Positions 45,614 to 54,830 of a stretch of DNA of 64,000 nucleotides are shown in pieces. The first letter of the stretch is position 1; each line of letters begins with the position of its first letter. The stretch comes from Leisingera sp. S132 (lineage in GTDB: Bacteria > Pseudomonadota > Alphaproteobacteria > Rhodobacterales > Rhodobacteraceae): assembly GCF_025144465.1 (NCBI RefSeq), contig NZ_CP083553.1, forward strand, positions 330,501 through 394,500, given 5' to 3'. Made by a program: the position numbers and the translations under genes. The notes under the pieces are model-generated. The model was not told the DNA's origin and ran no database searches. It was given only the letters and a program-made list of their open reading frames with translations.

Positions 45614-46342
45614 ATGCGCCAGAAAACCCTGCTGCTCACCGGTGCCAGCCGCGGCATCGGCCACGCCACAGTGCGCCGTTTCAACGCCGAGGGCTGGCGG
45701 GTCATCACCTGCTCGCGCCAGCCGTTCCCTGCCGAATGCCCCTGGGGCGGCGGCCAGGAGAACCATGTGCAGCTGGACCTGTCGGACCCGTCGGACACGA
45801 TCAATGCGGTGGGCCGGATCCAGGAGATGCTGGACGGGCAGCTGGATGCGCTGGTCAACAACGCGGGCATTTCGCCCAAGGGCCCGGAGGGAGAGCGGCT
45901 CAGCACGCTCAACACCGACCTGATGGACTGGGGCAAGGTGTTTCACGTGAATTTCTTTGCCTCGGTGGTTCTGGCCCGCGGCCTGAAGGACGAGCTGGCA
46001 GCGGCCAAGGGCTCGGTGGTCAACGTGACCTCGATCGCGGGCAGCCGGGTGCATCCCTTTGCCGGCGCGGCCTATGCCACGTCGAAGGCGGCACTGGCGG
46101 CGCTGACACGGGAAATGGCGCATGATTTCGGGCCGATGGGCGTGCGGGTCAACGCAATTGCGCCGGGAGAGGTGGAGACCTCGATCCTGTCGCCCGGCAC
46201 CGAAAAGATCGTCGAGAAACTGCCGATGCAGCGGCTGGGCCAGCCGGAGGAGGTGGCGGCGGCGATCTACTTCCTGTGCTCCAAGGAAAGCTCTTATATC
46301 TCCGGCACCGAGATCGAGGTGAACGGCGCACAGCACGTTTAA
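45614..46342 (+). CDS. Short-chain dehydrogenase/reductase
   Basis: A 242-residue SDR with cofactor motif TGASRGIG (residues 8-15), NNAGIS and catalytic Y and K in YATSKAAL, with upstream serine in TSIAGS. It probably reduces a ketone or oxidises an alcohol with NAD(P); substrate unknown. It is divergent from argB. The start at 45614 is preferred because the preceding in-frame sequence overlaps the argB promoter region. Confidence 0.85.
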   Translation: MRQKTLLLTGASRGIGHATVRRFNAEGWRVITCSRQPFPAECPWGGGQENHVQLDLSDPSDTINAVGRIQEMLDGQLDALVNNAGISPKGPEGERLSTLNTDLMDWGKVFHVNFFASVVLARGLKDELAAAKGSVVNVTSIAGSRVHPFAGAAYATSKAALAALTREMAHDFGPMGVRVNAIAPGEVETSILSPGTEKIVEKLPMQRLGQPEEVAAAIYFLCSKESSYISGTEIEVNGAQHV

Positions 46343-46368
46343 AGCCCGGGACAAGCGCGAAGCGCGCC

Positions 46369-46459
46369 GGGCAGCGCCCGACCCTCCCGTCACGCCAGAG
46401 GCGTGCTTGCAGCACGACGGGAGGGCGCTTTCGCACCCACCCAGGGTCGGGCGCTGCCC
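46369..46459. repeat. Nested inverted repeat after the SDR gene
   Basis: Outer perfect 17-bp arms (GGGCAGCGCCCGACCCT, 46369-46385; its reverse complement, 46443-46459) enclose inner arms CCCTCCCGTC (46382-46391) and GACGGGAGGG (46416-46425), and a small ACGCC/GGCGT stem. The DNA or RNA could make a branched structure between convergent genes (SDR plus, PepSY minus). It may be a bidirectional terminator or repeated element. Confidence 0.75.
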
Positions 46460-46485
46460 ATCATTGATGTTGCGCTCTGGCGCGG

Positions 46486-47883
46486 TCAGCTCACCGCACG
46501 CTTCAGCACCGGCAGGTTGCCGAGCAGCAGCACGTCAAACGCCAGCACCGCCAGCAGCGTCAGGCCGGTCAGCGGGAAGGCCAGCGAGACCAGAACGGCG
46601 ATCAGCGCAGCACCTTTCCAGAACGGCATCTCTGCCGGTTCCGGCGGTGCGGCCAGGCGGGCGGCACCGGCAGGGCGGCGCTTCAACCACATCACCAGGC
46701 CGGAGACGCAGACAAAGATCACCGCGATGCAGAACACCACGTTCAGCACGAAGCTCCAGGTGCCCATCAGCCCCATGTGGAAGGGGATGCTGACGGCCAT
46801 CGCCTTGCCCGCCCAGGAGTAGTCCTCGTATTCCACATCCGCCAGAATTTTGCCGCTGTACTGGTCCACATGCACGGTGCGGTCGATGAAGGGGCTGTCG
46901 CCGTCGCCGCTCATGCTGTCGCGGTTGAGGGTCCAGACGCCGGTCTCACCGCCCGGATAGGCGAGGCGGAAGCGGCCCTCCATCCCCAAGGCGCGGCCCA
47001 AGGCGATCAGGCTGGCGGCATCCACGGGCGCGCCTTCGGCGACGCCGGCGATGCCTGCGTCAGAGCCGGAGGCGGGCATCGGGGTTTGCTCCAGCGCCCA
47101 GGGCACATCGTTGGTATGCCCATGGTTCATGCTGGCGTGGATGTCGTCCGACAGGGGCACGTTGTCCCATTTTGCTGCCGGGAAGGTGCTCCAGGCCTGC
47201 ATCATCTGTCCGCCCCAGATGCCGGTCCACGACAAACCGGAGATCAGGAAAATCACCAAGAGCGCCGACATCCAGAAGCCGGTCACGGCGTGCAGGTTCT
47301 TCCACAAGGCGCGGCCACGGGCGCGGAGGTTGGGGACAAAGGCGCTGGCGGCGTTGCCGCGGGGCCACCACAGGTACAGCCCGGTCAGCACCAGCACGAG
47401 GCCCAAACCGGCGGCGATCTCGATCAGCCGGTCGCCGGTGTCGCCGATCAGCAGGGTGGAGTGGATGTTGTCGGCCAGGTCATACCAGCCGGCGCGGCGG
47501 TCCCAGACCTCGATCACCTCGCCGGTGTACTGGTTCAGGGCAACCAGGCGCTGGCCGTCATCTGTCTTCACCCGGAACACGGCGGCCAGATCGGGGGCCT
47601 TTGGGCCGATCCATTCGGCGATGGTGCCGGGCTGGGCGGCCAGAACAGCGGCCTCCTGGGCGGGGATACTCAGCTCAGCGGTGCCTTGGGCGACGGTTAT
47701 CTTTTCTCCGTCGCGGCCGTCGAATTGAGTGATGAACATCATCATCAGCCCGGTGACGGCCAGCATGATCAGGAAGGGGATCACAAAGAGGCCGGCATAG
47801 AAATGCCAGCGCCAGACGGCGGCGTAGAATTTTTGGGACAGCGGACGCGATGGGTCCGCGGATTGCGGTTGGCTGGTTGCCAT
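46486..47883 (-). CDS. PepSY-associated transmembrane protein
   Basis: A 465-residue inner membrane protein with an N-terminal helix (WRWHFYAGLFVIPFLIMLAVTGLMMMF), a large periplasmic portion with PepSY-like repeats, an internal LWWPR region and further C-terminal helices. Such PiuB-type proteins are linked to iron/siderophore or copper reduction; several histidines (HFYAG, NLHAV, FHMGLMG) could bind haem. The gene lies upstream of a DUF2946 gene on the same strand. Metal role is inferred. Confidence 0.8.
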   Translation of the reverse strand: MATSQPQSADPSRPLSQKFYAAVWRWHFYAGLFVIPFLIMLAVTGLMMMFITQFDGRDGEKITVAQGTAELSIPAQEAAVLAAQPGTIAEWIGPKAPDLAAVFRVKTDDGQRLVALNQYTGEVIEVWDRRAGWYDLADNIHSTLLIGDTGDRLIEIAAGLGLVLVLTGLYLWWPRGNAASAFVPNLRARGRALWKNLHAVTGFWMSALLVIFLISGLSWTGIWGGQMMQAWSTFPAAKWDNVPLSDDIHASMNHGHTNDVPWALEQTPMPASGSDAGIAGVAEGAPVDAASLIALGRALGMEGRFRLAYPGGETGVWTLNRDSMSGDGDSPFIDRTVHVDQYSGKILADVEYEDYSWAGKAMAVSIPFHMGLMGTWSFVLNVVFCIAVIFVCVSGLVMWLKRRPAGAARLAAPPEPAEMPFWKGAALIAVLVSLAFPLTGLTLLAVLAFDVLLLGNLPVLKRAVS

Positions 47884-47954
47884 TGGGTCTCTCCATATCG
47901 GAACGGGGCCGGACGCGCGGGGCGCCGGCGGGAATGTCAGGTGTGTTCAGAAAG

Positions 47955-48320
47955 TCAGGAGAGTGCGGGCGGGCCGCGGGCGTCATAGCGCCAGTGGAAA
48001 CCGGCGGTGTGATGGGTGAAAGCCTCGCGCGACCAGCGGCCGCTGAGAGGCGTGTCCAGATTCAGGCCGATCAGGCTGTCCGGCAGCAGAGCCACCGCGC
48101 CAAGCGCGGCAAACGGACAGCTGCGGTCCTCCATCTGATCAGCGGGCGCATGGGGTTCGCCGCTGTCCAGATCGACCCAGGTTTCCACCGGACCGTGGCC
48201 GGTGCAGATCACCAGGAGCACCTTGCCGTCCTGCGCCGAGGCCGGCATCCAGCCGGACGGGATCAGCCCGGCCACGGCCAGGGCGATCACAACCAGCAGG
48301 GAGGGCAGGCGGCGCAGCAC
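47955..48320 (-). CDS. DUF2946-like small exported protein
   Basis: A 121-residue protein with an N-terminal signal or anchor (MLRRLPSLLVVIALAVAGLIPSGWMPASA). It has VLLVICTGHG and SCPF, a variant of the cysteine pattern seen in DUF2946, lacking the final cysteine. It ends in RGPPALS. Family members sit beside TonB receptors or PepSY proteins for metals; here it precedes the PepSY gene. engB ends 6 nt upstream of the gene's stop-side neighbour, so the genes may be co-transcribed. Confidence 0.65.
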   Translation of the reverse strand: MLRRLPSLLVVIALAVAGLIPSGWMPASAQDGKVLLVICTGHGPVETWVDLDSGEPHAPADQMEDRSCPFAALGAVALLPDSLIGLNLDTPLSGRWSREAFTHHTAGFHWRYDARGPPALS

Positions 48321-48326
48321 GGGTGT

Positions 48327-48974
48327 TCAGAGCCCCGCGATGATGGAGCGCAGGGTGGCGATGCCGTCGCCCTTCTCCGAGGAGGTCAGCACGATCTCAG
48401 GATAGGCGGCAGGGTGTTTGGCCAGCGCGCCTTTGACCTGTTCCAGCACCTTGGCGCGGTCCTTTTCCTTGACCTTGTCGGCCTTGGTCATCACGCATTG
48501 GAAGGTAACGGCGGAGCTGTCCAAGAGCTTCATGATCTCGTCATCCACCGCTTTCACGCCGTGGCGGCTGTCGATCAGCACAAAGGCGCGGCGCAGGTTC
48601 TGGCGGCCGGACAGATAGCGTTTCAGCAGCTTCTGCCATTGCTCCACTACCTTCAGCGGGGCGTTGGCATAGCCATAGCCGGGCAGGTCGACCAGATACA
48701 GCTCTGGGCCTTGGGTGAAGAAGTTGATCTCCTGCGTCCGGCCCGGCGTGTTGGAGGCGCGGGCGATGCCCTTGGTGCCGGTCAGCGCGTTGATCAGGCT
48801 CGACTTGCCGACGTTGGAGCGGCCGGCAAAGCAGACCTCCACCCGGTCGGCGTCCGGCAGGCCGTTCATCGCCACCACGCCCTTGAGGAACTCGGTCTCG
48901 CCCGCAAACAGCTTGCGGCCCTTCTCGGCGGAGATCTCATCCGGCGCTTCGGCCAGGTTAAATTGCATCTGCAT
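48327..48974 (-). CDS. engB: Ribosome biogenesis GTPase EngB (YihA/YsxC)
   Basis: A 215-residue GTPase acting in 50S subunit assembly. P-loop GRSNVGKSSL, switch G2 TPGRTQEINFF, G3 DLPGYGYA and G4 TKAD are visible. The start at 48974 overlaps the MOSC gene's stop by one base. It is part of the yidC-MOSC-engB minus-strand operon. Confidence 0.94.
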   Translation of the reverse strand: MQMQFNLAEAPDEISAEKGRKLFAGETEFLKGVVAMNGLPDADRVEVCFAGRSNVGKSSLINALTGTKGIARASNTPGRTQEINFFTQGPELYLVDLPGYGYANAPLKVVEQWQKLLKRYLSGRQNLRRAFVLIDSRHGVKAVDDEIMKLLDSSAVTFQCVMTKADKVKEKDRAKVLEQVKGALAKHPAAYPEIVLTSSEKGDGIATLRSIIAGL

Positions 48975-49726
48975 CACAGCACCTTTACCGCGTCGCCCAG
49001 GCGGATTTCGCCGCCGCGCACCACCTCGGCATAGACCGAGAAATCCTGGTGGCCCCAATTGTCCTTGAGGGTCTTAAGCGTATCGGCGTCGCGTTCGCCG
49101 GTTTCGGGGTTGGCGGTGGTCGCCAGGCAGCGCACCACCCGCTCGCGCACCGCAAAGACGGCTGCGCCGATCTGCACCTCGCGGCCGAGCCAGTCGTTTT
49201 CGGCCCAGGCCTCGCCCGGGTCGAACCAGATGTTGCTGCGCCAGCGCAGGGGCGACAGTTTGTTGCCGATCGCCTGCTCCACCGCGCGGTGGGAAGACAA
49301 GTTGGCGAGTGACACCGAAGGGAACGGTGTGTCGGTCATGCCGCGGCCCGGCACCCTGACGATATGGGAAGACCCGGCGCGGTTTTCAGGCAGCAGCGGC
49401 TTTTCCCACTCCAGGAAGCGCTGCAGGTCGTCCGGGTTTTCCGGGTCGAATGTCAGATCAGGCCGGGCAGGGTGGGTCAGCGTCAGCTGGCCGCTGGCAT
49501 CGTCCAGCCGGGCGTTGATGGCCATCAGCCCCGGCGCCTTGGAGCCGCGGGTGAAATTGGCGCAGGGCACCCATTCGGAACCGTCCGCCTTGGAGGCCTC
49601 ATGCGCAACCGCCCAAACACGGTCGCCGGGCATGGTCTGCCCGGCGGTCATGGTGACGCTTTCCAGTGCCTCCCGCCCATGGGATTTGAGCGGGTGGCGC
49701 CAGATGTCTGTGACCTTTGCGGTCAT
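48974..49726 (-). CDS. MOSC-domain protein
   Basis: A 250-residue protein of the MOSC family, related to molybdenum cofactor sulfurases. The conserved cysteine is in RCLATTANPETGERD. The N-terminal beta-barrel region (WRHPLKSHGREAL) precedes it. MOSC proteins bind molybdenum cofactor-linked sulfur; the target is unknown. The start overlaps the yidC stop (ATGA) and the end overlaps engB. Confidence 0.88.
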   Translation of the reverse strand: MTAKVTDIWRHPLKSHGREALESVTMTAGQTMPGDRVWAVAHEASKADGSEWVPCANFTRGSKAPGLMAINARLDDASGQLTLTHPARPDLTFDPENPDDLQRFLEWEKPLLPENRAGSSHIVRVPGRGMTDTPFPSVSLANLSSHRAVEQAIGNKLSPLRWRSNIWFDPGEAWAENDWLGREVQIGAAVFAVRERVVRCLATTANPETGERDADTLKTLKDNWGHQDFSVYAEVVRGGEIRLGDAVKVL

Positions 49727-51531
49727 TCCTTTTCAGCCTTCGGCTTCTTCTTGAAGCTCGACTTGATGTTGCCGAACACGTCCGGCTTGTAGCCATGGCT
49801 GCGCATGATCAGGTACTGCTGGGTGAAGGTGATCGTGTTGTTGGCGATCCAGTAAACCACCAGGCCGGAGGCGAAGCCGCCGAGCATGAACATGAACACC
49901 CAGGGCATCCAGGCAAAGATCATCTGCTGGGTCGGGTCGGTGGGTGCCGGATTCAGCTTTTGCTGCAGCCACATCGAGATGCCGAGCAGGATCGGCAGGA
50001 TGCCGATGAAGACCAGGGCCAGGATGCTCTCAGGTGCCGGGGAGGCAAAGGGCAGCAGGCCAAAGAGGTTCATGATCGAGGTCGGATCCGGCGCGCTGAG
50101 GTCCTGGAACGGGCCAAAGAACGGGGCGTGGCGCAGTTCCAGGGTGACGAAGATCACCTTGTAGAGCGAGAAGAAGATCGGGATCTGGATCAGGATCGGC
50201 AGACAGCCCGCGGCGGGGTTCACCTTCTCCTTCTTATACAGCTCCATCATCTCCTTCTGCATCTTCTGGCGGTCGTCGCCGGCGCGCTCCTTGAGCTTCT
50301 CCATTTCCGGCTGAAGCTCTTTCATCTTCGCCATGGAGGCGTAGGATTTATAGGCCAGCGGGAACACCAGGATCTTGATCACCACGGTCAGGCCGATGAT
50401 CGCCCAGCCCATGTTGCCGATCAGGACGTTCAGATTGTGCAAGAGCCAGAACATCGGCTTGGTCAGGAAGAAGAACCAGCCCCAGTCGATCACGTCCAGG
50501 AAGCCCTCGATGCCCGCTTTCTCATAGCCGCGGATGGCTTCCCATTCCTTGGCGCCGGCAAACAGCTGGGTGGTGACTTCAGTGGACTGGCCCTCTGCCA
50601 CGGTCACGGTCGGCAGCACGATGTCGGTCTGATAGATGTCGCGGCGCTCATCGAACTTGGCGATCGAGCGGAAGCTCTGGCCCGGTGCAGGCACCAGAGT
50701 GGACATCCAGTAGTGGTCGGTAAAGCCGATCCAGCCGTTTGCGTCGACCTGCTTGACGCTGGACTTGGAACCGTCGCGCGGATCGGGCTCGAAATCGGCC
50801 ATGTCGTCATAGTCTGTCTCGGCCAGCTCGCCGTCGGTCATGCCGACCAGGCCCTCGTGCAGGATGAAGAAGTTCTTCAGCCCCTCGGGCTGGCCGTGGC
50901 GGGCCAGGGTGCCGTAGGGCGCCAGCGACACGGTGCTGCCGGAGGCGTTGGCAACCGACTGGGTGACCGAGAACATGTAGTCCTCATCCACCGCGATGGT
51001 GCGCGAGAAGGTCAGGCCCTTGCCGTTGTCCCAGGTCAGGGTGACGGGGTTGCCGGGGGACAGGGTGGCGCCCTCAGATGCGGACCAGATGGTGTTGGCG
51101 CCCGGCACGTCGCTCAGCGTGAGGCCTGCGCCCGGTGCCCAGCCGTAGAGCGCGTAATAGGCGCCGGTCTCGCCCACCGGTTTCAGCAGTTTGACGATCG
51201 GAGAGCCTTCGTCCAGCGTCTCGCGGTAGTCCTTCAGCGACAGATCGTCGATCCGGCCGCCCTGCAGCGAGATGCTGCCGGTGACGCGGGGCGTGTCGAT
51301 GGCAACGCGCGGCGCATCCGGCGCGGCGGCCTGTTCGGCGGCGGTGTCTGCCACCGCATCGGCGCCCGCTGCGCTGGGCGCGGCGGCGGTGTCGCCGGCA
51401 GGCGCGGTTTCAGTGACCGCGGTTTGCGGCACCTGTTCCGGTTCCGGCGGCGGGAAGAAGGTGTACCACCCGAGGATCACCAGAAAGCTGAGTACGGTTG
51501 CGAGAATAAGATTTTTGTTCTGATCGTCCAT
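49723..51531 (-). CDS. yidC: Membrane protein insertase YidC
   Basis: A 602-residue insertase: N-terminal helix (LILATVLSFLVILGWYTFFPP), a large periplasmic P1 domain, and five conserved C-terminal helices with the hydrophilic groove arginine region (LAYKSYASMAKMKELQPEMEKLKER). It inserts and folds inner membrane proteins with or without SecYEG. The order rpmH-rnpA-yidD-...-yidC is the known chromosomal arrangement, though several genes intervene here. Confidence 0.96.
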   Translation of the reverse strand: MDDQNKNLILATVLSFLVILGWYTFFPPPEPEQVPQTAVTETAPAGDTAAAPSAAGADAVADTAAEQAAAPDAPRVAIDTPRVTGSISLQGGRIDDLSLKDYRETLDEGSPIVKLLKPVGETGAYYALYGWAPGAGLTLSDVPGANTIWSASEGATLSPGNPVTLTWDNGKGLTFSRTIAVDEDYMFSVTQSVANASGSTVSLAPYGTLARHGQPEGLKNFFILHEGLVGMTDGELAETDYDDMADFEPDPRDGSKSSVKQVDANGWIGFTDHYWMSTLVPAPGQSFRSIAKFDERRDIYQTDIVLPTVTVAEGQSTEVTTQLFAGAKEWEAIRGYEKAGIEGFLDVIDWGWFFFLTKPMFWLLHNLNVLIGNMGWAIIGLTVVIKILVFPLAYKSYASMAKMKELQPEMEKLKERAGDDRQKMQKEMMELYKKEKVNPAAGCLPILIQIPIFFSLYKVIFVTLELRHAPFFGPFQDLSAPDPTSIMNLFGLLPFASPAPESILALVFIGILPILLGISMWLQQKLNPAPTDPTQQMIFAWMPWVFMFMLGGFASGLVVYWIANNTITFTQQYLIMRSHGYKPDVFGNIKSSFKKKPKAEKE

Positions 51532-51664
51532 TGGGGACTGCCACCTCGTGTAGGGAAGGACACGAGGGGTTCAACAGAGGTGGGCCGCAAAGGTCAAGCA
51601 GAATCGCGGCGCAGCGGGGCGTCAAGCGGTCCCGGTGCGGCAGAAAATCAAAGGAATTGAGCGT

Positions 51665-53209
51665 TCAGGGTGTCTGGCGGCCGATCACCGGCGCATCCTG
51701 CAGCTTGGCCTCATGCGCGGTGATCCAGTCCAGGGTCTGGTCAAAGGGCATCGGGCGGCCGATGCCGAAGCCCTGCACGTGGCCGCAGCCAAGCTGTGCC
51801 AGCAGCGCATGCTCGCCGGCGGTTTCGACCCCTTCAGCCAGGGTTTCCAGCTCCAGCCGCTCGGCCATGGTCAGTATGGCAGAGATCAGTTTTTGCTGCT
51901 CAGGGTCCTGATCCGCCTTCATCACGAAGGTGCGGTCGATCTTGATGCGGGAGATGTTGAAACGGCGCACGGCGGAGATCGAGGCATGGCCGGTGCCGAA
52001 ATCATCAAGGTCAATCGGACAGCCCAGTTCGCTGAGGGCAAGGATGTTGCGGGTGACCACATCATCGGGCTGGTCGGTCATCACGGTTTCCAGGATTTCC
52101 ACGCAAAGGCGCTCCGCGGGCAGGCCGAAGCGTTCCAGCTCCCATTTGATGCGGCCCGCCAGTCCGGGGTTGCGCAGCTCCTGGGTGGCGAAGTTGACCC
52201 CGACGCACGGCACCGTCACCCCGGCGTCATCCCAGGCCTTGATGGCGACCAGCGCGTTATAGAGCATCACCTGGCTCAGCCGTTCCATCAGACCGGCCTC
52301 TTCCAGTGCGGGCAGGAAGGTGGAGGGCGGGATCAGCCCCTGCACCGGGTGCTGCCAGCGTGCCAGCGCCTCAAACCCGGAGACCCGGCCGGTGTCGGTG
52401 CAGATCTGCGGCTGGAACCAGGCCTGGATCTGGCCGCTTTCCAGTGCTGCCGCGGCTTCCTCGCGCAGGGTGGAGCGGCTGCCGGTGCGGCCCGGCATGT
52501 CGGTGGAATAGGCCCGGATGCCGCCAGGCCCGTTGCCCTGCGCCTCAGACAGGGCGGCGGCCGCGGCGCTGATCCACTCGGCGCTTTCGCTGCCGGGGAT
52601 GCGGCTGTGCTGGCAGAAACCCATCGAGGACGTCATGTAAATGGTGGTGCCGTCCAGCGGCAGGGGTTCTTCGGTGGCGGCCTGCATGCGGCCGGCCAGC
52701 TGAATGCACAGTTCCAGATCCAGTTGCAGGGTTGGCGCCAGGCAGACTGCAAAACGGCTGTCGCTGATCCGGGCGACGATGTCGTCCTGACGCAGCGCCG
52801 AAACGATTTGCGCACCGCAATGCTGCATGAAACGGTCGCCGGCCTCCTGCCCGTGGCGGTCCGTCAGTTCGCGATGGTCGTCCAGTTCCACAATGAAAAT
52901 GGCAGACCGCAGCCCGCCTTCGCTGCATTCGGCGTGAATCCGGGCGGCCTCCTGCTCGAACCCGCCGCGCAGCATCATGCCGGTGACCGGGTCGCGCGGC
53001 TGAGAGCTGCCGCCCAGCCTGCTGAAGCTGCCGGCGGCGGCCATCAGGACCGGCAGGCCCAGGGCAACGGCCAGCAGCGCCGTTTCGCCGCCAATCCAAA
53101 AGGTGGCCAGGGTCAGGGCTGGCAGAAAGGCGAGCATCGCCGGCCCGGAAACTGCGGGGGCGAGGATGTGCCGGAGGCGTGCCAGGAAGCCTGAACCCGT
53201 ATGTGTCAT
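51665..53209 (-). CDS. EAL-domain c-di-GMP phosphodiesterase with degenerate GGDEF
   Basis: A 514-residue protein with two N-terminal hydrophobic helices (about 22-60). The GGDEF-like domain has SDSRF at residues 149-153 instead of the active motif, so it probably cannot make c-di-GMP. The EAL domain is intact: EALARW (280-285), NFATQELRN, VEILET, DLDDFGTG and ETLAEGVET. It should hydrolyse c-di-GMP, possibly tuned by the degenerate domain. It is inserted between ttcA and yidC on the same strand. Confidence 0.88.
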   Translation of the reverse strand: MTHTGSGFLARLRHILAPAVSGPAMLAFLPALTLATFWIGGETALLAVALGLPVLMAAAGSFSRLGGSSQPRDPVTGMMLRGGFEQEAARIHAECSEGGLRSAIFIVELDDHRELTDRHGQEAGDRFMQHCGAQIVSALRQDDIVARISDSRFAVCLAPTLQLDLELCIQLAGRMQAATEEPLPLDGTTIYMTSSMGFCQHSRIPGSESAEWISAAAAALSEAQGNGPGGIRAYSTDMPGRTGSRSTLREEAAAALESGQIQAWFQPQICTDTGRVSGFEALARWQHPVQGLIPPSTFLPALEEAGLMERLSQVMLYNALVAIKAWDDAGVTVPCVGVNFATQELRNPGLAGRIKWELERFGLPAERLCVEILETVMTDQPDDVVTRNILALSELGCPIDLDDFGTGHASISAVRRFNISRIKIDRTFVMKADQDPEQQKLISAILTMAERLELETLAEGVETAGEHALLAQLGCGHVQGFGIGRPMPFDQTLDWITAHEAKLQDAPVIGRQTP

Positions 53210-53275
53210 TCCCAGACCTTTCGTCTGCAGCCGTTCGTTCGGTCCTGAGACTAAGATGCTGATATAACCCGGGAG

Positions 53276-54163
53276 TTAACGCAGCTGGGGAATTTCCGGA
53301 TTTTCGTCCCCAGAATCGGCAATCTTCAGCTCAAGTCCCGCGAAATCGAACAGTTTCGGGTCCAGAAGATGCGAAGGGCGCGCATTCATCAGCGCCCTGA
53401 ACATCACCTGACGGCGGCCCGGGGAGTTTGATTCCCACTGGTCCAGGATCTGTTTCACCTGCTGGCGCTGCAGCCCGTCCTGGCTGCCGCAGAGGTCGCA
53501 GGGAATGATCGGATAGTTCATGGCGCGGGCAAATTTTTCGCAGTCGGCCTCTGCCACATGGGCAAGGGGGCGGAACACGAACAGATCGCCCTCCTCGTTG
53601 ACCAGTTTTGGCGGCATGGTCGCCAGGCGGCCGCCGTGAAACAGGTTCATGAAGAAGGTTTCCAGAATGTCGTCGCGGTGGTGGCCCAGAACCACGGCGG
53701 AGCAGCCTTCCTCCCGCGCGATGCGGTAGAGGTTGCCGCGGCGCAGACGCGAGCACAGCGCGCAGTAGGTGCGCCCCTGCGGCACCTTGTCGACGACAAT
53801 ACTGTAGGTGTCCTGGTATTCGATCCGGTGCGGCACGCCCATTTTTTCGAGGAACTCCGGCAGCACTGTCGCCGGGAAGCCGGGCTGGCCCTGGTCCAGG
53901 TTGCATGCGAGCAAGTCCACCGGCAGCAGGCCGCGCCACTTCAGCTCATAAAGCACCGCCAGCAGGGTATAGCTGTCCTTGCCGCCCGACAGGCAGACCA
54001 GCCACTTGGGCGTGCTGCCGTCTTCGCGGCGCTCCACCATGCCGTACTGCTCGATCGCCTCGCGCGCGTAGCGCACGATGCGTTTCCTGAGCTTCTTGAA
54101 CTCAGTGGTCGAGGGAGCGCCGGCAAACAGCGGGTGGATTTCGTCCAGATCATCATCAAGCAT
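53276..54163 (-). CDS. ttcA: tRNA 2-thiocytidine biosynthesis protein TtcA
   Basis: A 295-residue thiolase enzyme that makes 2-thiocytidine at position 32 of tRNA. PP-loop SGGKDS, and CxxC motifs CALC and CDLC that hold an Fe-S cluster, plus the [21 protein letters not shown] block. ATP activates the cytosine, and sulfur comes from IscS. It is a stand-alone minus-strand gene upstream of the EAL gene. Confidence 0.95.
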   Translation of the reverse strand: MLDDDLDEIHPLFAGAPSTTEFKKLRKRIVRYAREAIEQYGMVERREDGSTPKWLVCLSGGKDSYTLLAVLYELKWRGLLPVDLLACNLDQGQPGFPATVLPEFLEKMGVPHRIEYQDTYSIVVDKVPQGRTYCALCSRLRRGNLYRIAREEGCSAVVLGHHRDDILETFFMNLFHGGRLATMPPKLVNEEGDLFVFRPLAHVAEADCEKFARAMNYPIIPCDLCGSQDGLQRQQVKQILDQWESNSPGRRQVMFRALMNARPSHLLDPKLFDFAGLELKIADSGDENPEIPQLR

Positions 54164-54255
54164 GGCCGCGCCCTAGCCGAGGATGCGGGTTTTGCCAAGG
54201 AAAAAAGGCAGCAGAGGCCGGAGTGACCGGTCTCTGCTGCGGTCTGCGGCCCTGC

Positions 54256-54489
54256 TTAAAGGTAGCCGCGGGACGAGGGCAGTTCTTCTGGCAACGGCGG
54301 CAGACCGATGTCCCGGCGCATATGGTTGCTGAGCGGCGGCGTGCGGTCCGGCCTGCGTGGAGGGCTTTGTGCGGCGAACATTTGGCGCAGGAGTGCAATC
54401 AGCGTCCGGCGCAGGCCGAGGTCGGCGAGGATCTGAGCCAGAACGGCCTGATGGTCGTGAACGGGGGAACGGAAATCTGTGCGTGTCAT
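54256..54489 (-). CDS. Small DUF1127-like protein
   Basis: A 77-residue protein with a hydrophobic/basic helix (LRRTLIALLRQMFA) and an end resembling DUF1127 (LSNHMRRDIGLPPLPEE). It differs from the two genes in the spc region and lacks their HVYG end. Function unknown. A GGGAAAACCC region lies upstream of ATG 54489; start fairly sure. Confidence 0.6.
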   Translation of the reverse strand: MTRTDFRSPVHDHQAVLAQILADLGLRRTLIALLRQMFAAQSPPRRPDRTPPLSNHMRRDIGLPPLPEELPSSRGYL

Positions 54490-54627
54490 GGGTTTTCCCG
54501 GCTGCGGCCAGCCGGTTCCTGTTGCGTGAAGGTGAAAGGGCGCGGCAAGGCAGGGCGCGCATTAATACGCGCGGTCAGAGCCGTGGGTGCCGCAGGTTTG
54601 GGAAGTGACGATCAGTCCGGGCGCAGA

Positions 54628-54723
54628 TCAGCGCAGGCCGGCGGGCCGGCGCAAGCCTGGCCAGGAAGCGGCAATAGCCGTATTTTCTGCGGGAGATCGC
54701 AAGGTCTGAAACAGAGTGTTCAT
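54628..54723 (-). CDS. Possible small protein with a strong ribosome site
   Basis: A 31-codon frame (MNTLFQTLRSPAENTAIAAS...) preceded by CAGGAGGCGCGA, a near-perfect Shine-Dalgarno at good distance. It lies in the ~340-bp gap between the DUF1127-like gene and yidD. No family match. The surrounding stretch 54490-54830 shows no other gene. Confidence 0.35.
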   Translation of the reverse strand: MNTLFQTLRSPAENTAIAASWPGLRRPAGLR

Positions 54724-54830
54724 TCGCGCCTCCTGCAGCTTTGGGTTGATCGCGGAGATCGGATAGCACGCGCAGGCACGGGCTCTTATTCCGGTTTTCC
54801 CTACTGTGACTGAAATGCCGAAAGGCTGGA

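Noticed and set aside
46777-47988. 403-codon plus-strand frame opposite the PepSY gene
   Set aside because: Antisense shadow; no recognisable domain, while the minus strand has clear membrane helices.
49717-51660. 647-codon plus-strand frame opposite yidC
   Set aside because: Shadow of yidC; low-complexity His/Gln/Gly composition typical of antisense frames.
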